Assembly: GCA_015207585.1 (NCBI GenBank)
Contig: JADEWQ010000011.1
Location: forward strand, 1 to 64,000
Length of the DNA: 64,000 bases
Source of the DNA: Pleurocapsales cyanobacterium LEGE 06147
GTDB taxonomy: Bacteria; Cyanobacteriota; Cyanobacteriia; Cyanobacteriales; Xenococcaceae
Direction of reading: 5' to 3'
Part shown: piece after piece, positions 58,104 to 64,000 of the stretch
How positions within the stretch are numbered: the stretch's first letter is position 1
Layout of the letters: each line of letters opens with the position of its first letter
Notes under the pieces: model-generated
Seen by the model: the letters and a program-made list of their open reading frames with translations, nothing else
What the model was told of the DNA's origin: nothing
Database searches by the model: none
Program-made: the position numbers and the translations under genes

Positions 58104-60812
58104 ATGTTTTTGAGAGAGCGTTTTAATCTTTCCCAATTAGCAATTAAATATTCGCGTTTAACCCTATTTTTCTGGCTAGCTGTAGCGATCGCTGGACTTT
58201 TGGCTTTCTCTTCTCTCAAATATTCTCTGTTTCCCAACATTACTTTTCCTGTAGTAATTGTCAATGCTCGCGCCTCTCTCGAAACAGTTCTCGACACCGA
58301 AGCGCAACTGACTCAACCGATTGAAGAATCGCTTCAATCTTTGGTGGGACTCAGAGAATTTTCTTCTTCAACCTATTCAGGACAAACCATTGTCAAACTT
58401 TTGTTTAGGGTGGGATCCGATCTAGAAGACTCTACCGAACGGGTAAAAGCCTCTTTAACGCAACTATCTCTTCCTCAAAATGCCAGCTTGAAAGTACATC
58501 CCTTCAACCTCAACGAGTCTACCGCTATTAGTTATGCCATTAAAAGCGATGCTCGGTCTCTTCCAGAGTTAAGTCAAATAGCTCAAGAGCAAATTATTCC
58601 AGCTATTGCTCGACTATCGGGCGTTCTCAGAGTAGATTTGTTGGGGAATACTTCGTCTGCAGACAGGGAAAATGGAAAATTGCCCAGCACCAATCCTGCC
58701 ACTCTAGTCCGCTTCAATGGTGAAAACGTCCTGGCTTTTCAGGTAATTAAGCGCGGCGATGCCAATACTTTAGAAGTAGTCAGTCGGGTAGAAGAAGCAG
58801 TGCAACAATTGCGAGCCAAACTACCCGATGTGCAATTAGTCTTGGCAGAAACCCAAGCAGACTATATTCGAGAGACAACCCAAGCCACTATAGAAGCACT
58901 AATTGGAGCAATTATTTTAGCTATTTTGGTTGTTTTTCCCTTTTTGCGCAACTGGCGGGCAACTTTAATTACGGCAGTAGCTATTCCGATTTCTTTGTTA
59001 GGAACATTTATCGTCATGGCAATAGGGGGGTTTAATCTCGAAACCCTGACTTTACTTGCTTTAGCCTTAGTGGTTGGTATCATCATTGATGATGCCATTG
59101 TCGAAGTAGAAAACATCGCCCGACATATCGAAGCAGGACAAACTCCTCGTCAAGCTGCTTTGACAGCTACTCGGGAAATTGGTCTAACGGTTTCTGTCAC
59201 GACTCTAACTATCGTGGCAGTATTTTTGCCTATCGCGTTGATGGGAGGCACCTTAGGACAGTTCTTTCGTCCTTTTGGTTTGACGGTTTCGGCTGCTGTT
59301 TTAACCTCTCTGTTGGTTGCTCGTACCTTATCTCCCGTACTTGCCATACGTTTGCTCAAGTCTAAAAAAAACGGAGAAACCCAAGAAAGGGACAGAAGAC
59401 TTCCTTCAGCAAATGCTCGTTATCAGAACCTATTTCTTAATGGCTATCGCCATTTGCTTAACTGGTCATTAAATCATCGCCCAATTGTCATTGCCATAGC
59501 TACAGCCAGTTTTGTGGCGGGAATTGCCTTGATTCCTTTTATTCCTCAAGGATTTATTCCTCAATTAGATCGAGGAGAATTTAACATTGTCTACACTACT
59601 CCTCTACCTAATTTAGCCGGGCGATTTGAGGCAAGCAGTCCTACCGAAGACACAAATTCTGAGCAACCTCCTGCTGATGAAGAACAAGGACAATTTAATT
59701 GGATTAGACAAATCGCTCAATCTCCCACCAACATATTATTGCGGAGAACTCGTCAAGTAGGGGAACAATTGGAAGCTGAGGTTTTGGCTATTCCAGAGGT
59801 AGAATCTGTCTATACAATCGCCGGAGTAAGAGGTGAACCCAATAGGGGGAAGCTTTACGTCAAACTCAAAGACCAACGTCAGTTAAGTACAGAACAAGTG
59901 CAAGAGAAAGTTCGTAACACTTTACCTCAACTGGCTGGGGTTACTACTAGTGTAGAAGATATCCTTTTTGTAGAAACTGGGGATGATACTCCTTTAAAGA
60001 TAGCTTTAGTAGGAGATGATTTAACAGATCTTCGAGATGCAGCAATTAAACTAAAAACGCAGGTGGAACGATTACCTGGATTGGTCGATCTCAAACTGAC
60101 AGGCGATGATTGGGAAACAGCAGCGATCGAGCGTCTCAAAGGTCAGCGGACAATATATTTAAGTGCTAACCTTTCTCCCGGTCAAGCTTTGGGCAATGCC
60201 ACCGAACAAGTAGTAGCGATCGCTCAGTCAATCTTACCCGATAATATTACTCTCAAGCTGCAAGGGGATTCGGCACGAGTGGGCAACATTATTGGAGAGT
60301 TTGGAGTCACTCTACTGCTAGCAGTTATTTGTATGCTGATCGTTATCTTTTTACCTTTTGGTCGATGGTTAGAACCGATGGTGGTAGGTTTATGTCTTCC
60401 CTTATCTATTGTCGGGGTAACTTTAGCTCTTTTGTTGACCCAAAACGAATTTGGCATGATTTCCCTGATCGGACTAATTTTCTTGCTGGGTTTGCTGGAT
60501 AAAAATGCTATTTTACTAATGGATTATGCCAATCAGTTGCGTCAATCTGGCTTTAATTATAAGGAGGCAATTCTCGAAGCGGGGGTAGTGCGTCTGCGAC
60601 CAATTTTGATGACTACTGCCTCTACTATTTTAGGAATGCTGCCTATTGCTCTGGGCATTGGTGCGGGAGCGGAGTTACGTCAGCCAATGGCAGTGGCAAT
60701 AATCGGCGGATTATTTACTTCTTCCTTGTTGAGCTTAATTGTGGTTCCGGTAATTTATACTTTGCTGGAAGAATGGTGGTCTAAGGTATTCAGGGGAGGA
60801 AAACCTAGTTAA
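58104..60812 (+). CDS. RND-family efflux permease (HAE1-like), short form
   Basis: The 902-residue protein has the AcrB-type plan: helix 1 at about 20-40, porter domain 1, helices 2-6 (from IEALIGAIILAILVVFPFL near residue 265 with the GIIIDDAIVEVENI proton-relay motif near 325), a second porter region, and helices 8-12 near the C-terminus (LIGLIFLLGLLDKNAILLMDYANQLRQSG in parts). It is about 130 residues shorter than classical HAE1 pumps, so porter loops are reduced; a polar low-complexity insert (SSPTEDTNSEQPPADEEQGQ) lies near residue 515. No membrane-fusion adaptor or TolC gene is adjacent. The MFS gene follows after 17 bases. Confidence 0.88.
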   Translation: MFLRERFNLSQLAIKYSRLTLFFWLAVAIAGLLAFSSLKYSLFPNITFPVVIVNARASLETVLDTEAQLTQPIEESLQSLVGLREFSSSTYSGQTIVKLLFRVGSDLEDSTERVKASLTQLSLPQNASLKVHPFNLNESTAISYAIKSDARSLPELSQIAQEQIIPAIARLSGVLRVDLLGNTSSADRENGKLPSTNPATLVRFNGENVLAFQVIKRGDANTLEVVSRVEEAVQQLRAKLPDVQLVLAETQADYIRETTQATIEALIGAIILAILVVFPFLRNWRATLITAVAIPISLLGTFIVMAIGGFNLETLTLLALALVVGIIIDDAIVEVENIARHIEAGQTPRQAALTATREIGLTVSVTTLTIVAVFLPIALMGGTLGQFFRPFGLTVSAAVLTSLLVARTLSPVLAIRLLKSKKNGETQERDRRLPSANARYQNLFLNGYRHLLNWSLNHRPIVIAIATASFVAGIALIPFIPQGFIPQLDRGEFNIVYTTPLPNLAGRFEASSPTEDTNSEQPPADEEQGQFNWIRQIAQSPTNILLRRTRQVGEQLEAEVLAIPEVESVYTIAGVRGEPNRGKLYVKLKDQRQLSTEQVQEKVRNTLPQLAGVTTSVEDILFVETGDDTPLKIALVGDDLTDLRDAAIKLKTQVERLPGLVDLKLTGDDWETAAIERLKGQRTIYLSANLSPGQALGNATEQVVAIAQSILPDNITLKLQGDSARVGNIIGEFGVTLLLAVICMLIVIFLPFGRWLEPMVVGLCLPLSIVGVTLALLLTQNEFGMISLIGLIFLLGLLDKNAILLMDYANQLRQSGFNYKEAILEAGVVRLRPILMTTASTILGMLPIALGIGAGAELRQPMAVAIIGGLFTSSLLSLIVVPVIYTLLEEWWSKVFRGGKPS

Positions 60813-60829
60813 TAAATAATAATTAATAT

Positions 60830-62476
60830 ATGAACCGCGAAAAGCTTAATTTTACTACTAAACTTGCTTATGGTGCTGGCGACCTCGGTCCGGCCATTAC
60901 AGCTAATATTTTAGTTTTTTTCCTGCTTTATTTTTTTACTAATGTAGCGGGTTTACCTGCTGGTTTGGCTGGTAGTATTTTAGCCATTGGCAAGATTGGA
61001 GATGCAATTAACGATCCCATTGTAGGTATTCTGAGCGATCGCACTCGTACTCGTTGGGGTCGTCGTATTCCCTGGATGCTGTTCGGCATTATTCCTTTTG
61101 GCGTTTTTTTCTTCTTGCAATGGATTGTCCCTCGCTTCAGCGACAATGATGCAATTAATAATTGGTGGTTGTTTGGCTATTATGTTTGGATTGCGATTCT
61201 CTTTAATATTGCCTATACAACAGTAAATTTACCTTATACTGCGATGACACCAGAGTTAACTAGAGATTATAACGAAAGTACTAATCTCAACAGCTTTCGT
61301 TTTGCTTTTTCCATTGGTGGCAGTATTCTCTCTTTAGTTTTGGCAGGATTTATTTTTGCTGCTTATCCTAACAATCCGATTCAGCAATATTGGGTTTTAG
61401 GTTTGGTTTGTAGCTTAATCTCAATTATTGCTTTATTATGGTGTACTTTGCGTATCCAGGAAAGAGGAGCACAACCGCTCTTAAATCGCCAGCAGCAAAA
61501 AAGACTTGGCTTGGTGTTGATAGGAATTGGTATTTTAGCGATCGCTTACGGATTATTGCTCTTAATTCCCGTAACCGCAGGCTGGTTGGGAGGAGGAGAA
61601 ACTAACCTTCCCAGTGTTCTTGCCATTCTACTCGGATTAGAGATTGCTGTATTCGGCATCACTTTAGTCAAGAACAAAACTGAACCCCATCTGTGCGATC
61701 GCCAAGCAGTCTTAGATCGTTCTACGGCTAATAGTATTCCTACTATTCCCCTCCTTCAACAACTCAAAATTGCTTTTTCTAACCGACCTTTTTTATACAT
61801 TATTGGTATTTACCTTTGTTCTTGGTTAGCCGTTCAACTAACTGCTTCTATTTTGATTTACTTCGTAGTCAGTTGGATGGGATTGAGCGAGCAAGCATTT
61901 ACTCTAGTGGCGATCGCCGTTCAGGGTACGGCTTTAGTGATGTTGTTTTTCTGGAAAGTTGTCAGTGAAAAATTGGGAAAAAAGGCGGTTTATTTTTTAG
62001 GAACGGTTATTTGGATTATCGCTCAGGGAGGACTATTTTTATTGCAACCCAATCAAATTGGTTTAATGTATTTTTTAGCCGTAATGGCTGGTGTTGGCGT
62101 ATCTGTAGCTTATCTAATTCCCTGGTCGATGATACCCGATGCGATCGAATTAGACGAACTCAATACGGGTCAGCGCAGAGAAGGTATTTTTTACAGTTTT
62201 ATGGTACTGTTGCAAAAGTTTGGTCTGGCTCTGGCATTGCTTATAGTCGGTTATGCTTTAGAATTAGCAGGATTTATCGAGCAAACCCCTGGTGAAGCCA
62301 TACCAGTTCAACCAGAGAGTGCTTTACTGGCGATTCGTATTGCTGTCGGACCGTTACCAACGGTCGTGTTAATTGTTGGTTTAATCCTAGCTTATTTTTA
62401 TCCTATCACCCGTGAAGTTCACGCCGAAATCCGCTTGAAGTTGCAAGAAAGAAAAACAAATGCCAACGCACACTAG
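60830..62476 (+). CDS. MFS carrier of the GPH (MelB-like) family
   Basis: The 548-residue protein begins TTKLAYGAGDLGPAITANILVFFLLYFFTNVAGL in pieces and has the GPH signatures KIGDAINDPIVGILSDRTRTRWGRRIPWML near residue 50 and the Asn-Asp pair of helix 2. It has about 12 membrane helices, plus an inserted hydrophobic pair in the central loop (about residues 222-280). GPH carriers move sugars or glycosides with Na+ or H+. The end has LIPWSMIPDAIELDELNTGQRREGIFYSF. It starts 17 bases after the RND gene, so the two are cotranscribed. Confidence 0.9.
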   Translation: MNREKLNFTTKLAYGAGDLGPAITANILVFFLLYFFTNVAGLPAGLAGSILAIGKIGDAINDPIVGILSDRTRTRWGRRIPWMLFGIIPFGVFFFLQWIVPRFSDNDAINNWWLFGYYVWIAILFNIAYTTVNLPYTAMTPELTRDYNESTNLNSFRFAFSIGGSILSLVLAGFIFAAYPNNPIQQYWVLGLVCSLISIIALLWCTLRIQERGAQPLLNRQQQKRLGLVLIGIGILAIAYGLLLLIPVTAGWLGGGETNLPSVLAILLGLEIAVFGITLVKNKTEPHLCDRQAVLDRSTANSIPTIPLLQQLKIAFSNRPFLYIIGIYLCSWLAVQLTASILIYFVVSWMGLSEQAFTLVAIAVQGTALVMLFFWKVVSEKLGKKAVYFLGTVIWIIAQGGLFLLQPNQIGLMYFLAVMAGVGVSVAYLIPWSMIPDAIELDELNTGQRREGIFYSFMVLLQKFGLALALLIVGYALELAGFIEQTPGEAIPVQPESALLAIRIAVGPLPTVVLIVGLILAYFYPITREVHAEIRLKLQERKTNANAH

Positions 62477-62557
62477 AAATAGGTAAGTAGGTCGGCACAA
62501 ATAAAGCTAACTGGCGAAGGTCGTCATTTGTCCTTTGTACTAATGACTAAAGACGGG

Positions 62558-62590
62558 AAATCCCCCGCAACAACAGAGGGGGATGAGCTT
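62558..62590. terminator. Hairpin between convergent MFS and pilT genes
   Basis: ATCCCCC (62560-62566) pairs with GGGGGAT (62578-62584) across an 11-base loop, five GC pairs long, between the two stop codons. No T-run follows on either strand, so it may act as a weak bidirectional terminator or an mRNA 3'-end stabiliser. Confidence 0.5.
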
Positions 62591-62594
62591 AATG

Positions 62595-63833
62595 TTAAAA
62601 TCTGCCTCGCAGCATCATTGCCAACTCATTGGGTGTCGGCGATCTTTCTAAAGCAGTTTCTTCAGTAATTTTTCCATCCTCGTAAAGTCTGAAGAGAGAT
62701 TGATTGGTTGTAATCATACCGTCAAACTCTCCATCTTGCATCAGCCCATGAATTTCCTCATATTTGCCCTGTCGAATGTAATCTTTAATAGTTTCCGTAT
62801 TCACCAGAATATCGTGATAGGCGGCTCTTTTCCCATCGGTCGTCCGGGATAACCCTTGAGCAATGATTGCCACGAGAGATTCGGCGATCGTTACCCGCAT
62901 GGCATCTTGTTCTTCTGCACTGTAGAGGGTTAAAATCCGCTCGATCGTCTTAATCGCACTATTAGTATGCAATGTTCCCATCACTAGGTGTCCGGTTTGG
63001 GCTGCTTTAAGAGCCGTATTGACTGTTTCGCGATCGCGCATCTCTCCCACCAAAATTACATCCGGGTCTTCGCGCAAGGCAGCTTTTAAGGCATTGTCAA
63101 ACTTGAGGGTATTGATACCTACTTCTCTCTGCTTGATCAGAGATTTGCGACTTTTGTGAACGAATTCAATCGGATCTTCGATGGTAACGATATGTTTTGC
63201 ATGTTCGGTATTGATATAATCTACCATCGCTGCCATGGTGGTCGATTTTCCCGAACCCGTCGGTCCCGTCACTAAAATGAGACCTTTATGAGCGTCGGAA
63301 ATATTCCGAAATACTGGCGGCAATCCCAATTCGTCGATAGTGAGAATTTTCAAGGGAATCAAACGCATGACGAGTGCCGGACCCGTTAGGGTATCAAAAA
63401 TATTAATCCGCACCCGCGCAAAATCATACTGGGTTGCCCCATCGAATTCTAATTCTTGCTGAAATCGCTTAACTTCTTCTTCAGAAAGAATTTCGTACAA
63501 CCAACTCAGAAAAGTGTTGTAGTCGGTTTTAGGGTAGTTAGTTATCGTCATCTCACCGCGATCGCGCATGCGCGGCACTTCTCCTACTCCCAAGTGAAGA
63601 TCGGAATATCCCGATTCAAATGCCTTGCGAATCATATACTCGAGCGAAGGCTGACCAGATGAACGTTGGGGACGATTAGAAGTTTCTTGAAGACCAGCTT
63701 TTGGTGGTGTATCTTTGTCAATCTGCGTTTCTTGTCTTCTCTGAGTATCTTTTATCGTTTGTTCTGACTTTTTCTCTCCTAACTTACCGTTACGAAGTGG
63801 TGGTGGCGGTGGTAAGGGCATTGATGGCGACAT
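62595..63833 (-). CDS. PilT-type pilus retraction ATPase (PilT2-like)
   Basis: PilT-type hexameric ATPases power type IV pilus retraction and, in cyanobacteria, phototactic motility. The 412-residue protein has the family core: SDLHLGVGEVPRMRDRGEM near residue 78, the Walker A LVTGPTGSGKSTTMAAMVDYIN near 190, Asp box TIEDPIEFVHKS, Walker B DPDVILVGEMRDRETVNTAL and HLVMGTLHTNSA. The Arg/Pro-rich N-terminal extension (about 65 residues with PLPPPPPLRNG) is longer than in PilT1, so I think of the PilT2 paralogue. The C-terminal AIRLIREG-type helix is replaced by SPTPNELAMMLRGRF. Confidence 0.88.
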   Translation of the reverse strand: MSPSMPLPPPPPLRNGKLGEKKSEQTIKDTQRRQETQIDKDTPPKAGLQETSNRPQRSSGQPSLEYMIRKAFESGYSDLHLGVGEVPRMRDRGEMTITNYPKTDYNTFLSWLYEILSEEEVKRFQQELEFDGATQYDFARVRINIFDTLTGPALVMRLIPLKILTIDELGLPPVFRNISDAHKGLILVTGPTGSGKSTTMAAMVDYINTEHAKHIVTIEDPIEFVHKSRKSLIKQREVGINTLKFDNALKAALREDPDVILVGEMRDRETVNTALKAAQTGHLVMGTLHTNSAIKTIERILTLYSAEEQDAMRVTIAESLVAIIAQGLSRTTDGKRAAYHDILVNTETIKDYIRQGKYEEIHGLMQDGEFDGMITTNQSLFRLYEDGKITEETALERSPTPNELAMMLRGRF

Positions 63834-64000
63834 TTTAATCCTAATTTTTGCTTGTTATGGTTATTTTTCTTTTCATATTGTGCCCAAACCTACGAATGTT
63901 TTTAACTTTAGTGAATAGTCATTTTTGTTATTTTTTGTAGTCTGAAGAAATCGAGTAAATTAATTGCTGGCAGTTGCTAATTAATATTGATGGCTATAAT

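Overview
The window is chromosomal DNA from a cyanobacterium, probably unicellular or pleurocapsalean. It carries many copies of the HIP1 octamer GCGATCGC and an AT-rich background. Several genes are cyanobacterial hallmarks: heme oxygenase HO1 for phycobilins, the circadian output regulator RpaA, a paired Flv3/Flv1 flavodiiron system, carboxysomal carbonic anhydrase CcaA, Tic22, a Psb35-like photosystem II factor, DUF2949 and a PilT-type pilus motor. Species cannot be named from sequence alone. No tRNA gene or CRISPR array was recognised.

Layout. 1-240: end of a ribosomal operon (23S 3' end, 5S, terminator). 0.3-3.6 kb: dihydroorotase-like gene, proA, folB. 4.3-7.6 kb (minus): a degenerate histidine kinase, then the tight cluster tic22-prmC-tsaC. 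8.2 kb: Crp/Fnr regulator. 8.8-13.5 kb (minus): a polysaccharide-type cluster of two GT4 glycosyltransferases around a HepA-like ABC exporter, which has a kinase-like tail. 13.7-14.45 kb: decayed IS607-type element. 14.5-18.4 kb (minus): treY and ccaA. 18.5-26.8 kb: a signalling block with a lone receiver, a 1596-residue CBS/GAF/PAS histidine kinase, two small cyanobacterial genes and a 607-residue multidomain response regulator. 27.1-30.6 kb: small heat-shock protein, a psb35-like gene that lacks any standard start codon, ho1 and rpaA. 31.2-37 kb: a membrane protein, coaX, flv3-flv1 and a conserved protein. 37.4-43.5 kb: moeA, RDD protein, the rpmG-rpsR-RNase II cluster and a STAS protein. 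43.6-48.6 kb: radical SAM/DUF2344 protein, der and pdxJ.

48.8-54.3 kb is an accessory island: three toxin-antitoxin-like pairs, an antitoxin stub, tandem duplicated Uma2 genes, three broken copies of what looks like the cysteinyl-tRNA synthetase C-terminus, a truncated protease-like fragment, a GC-rich DUF998 gene and several palindromic repeats. 54.3-63.8 kb returns to ordinary content: recN, a glycosyltransferase, DUF29, an RND permease followed by an MFS carrier, and a PilT ATPase.

The most unusual observations are: a psb35-like gene that seems to start at AUU; an ABC exporter ending in a kinase dimerisation-like segment with Tyr in place of the phospho-His; palindromic repeats apparently incorporated in frame into CBS domains of a sensor kinase; a possible RNA thermometer over the hsp20 ribosome binding site; a tandem 11-bp repeat upstream of the multidomain response regulator; and the recombined cysS-tail/Uma2 region. 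All homology statements come from reading the sequence against known families; no database search was run.
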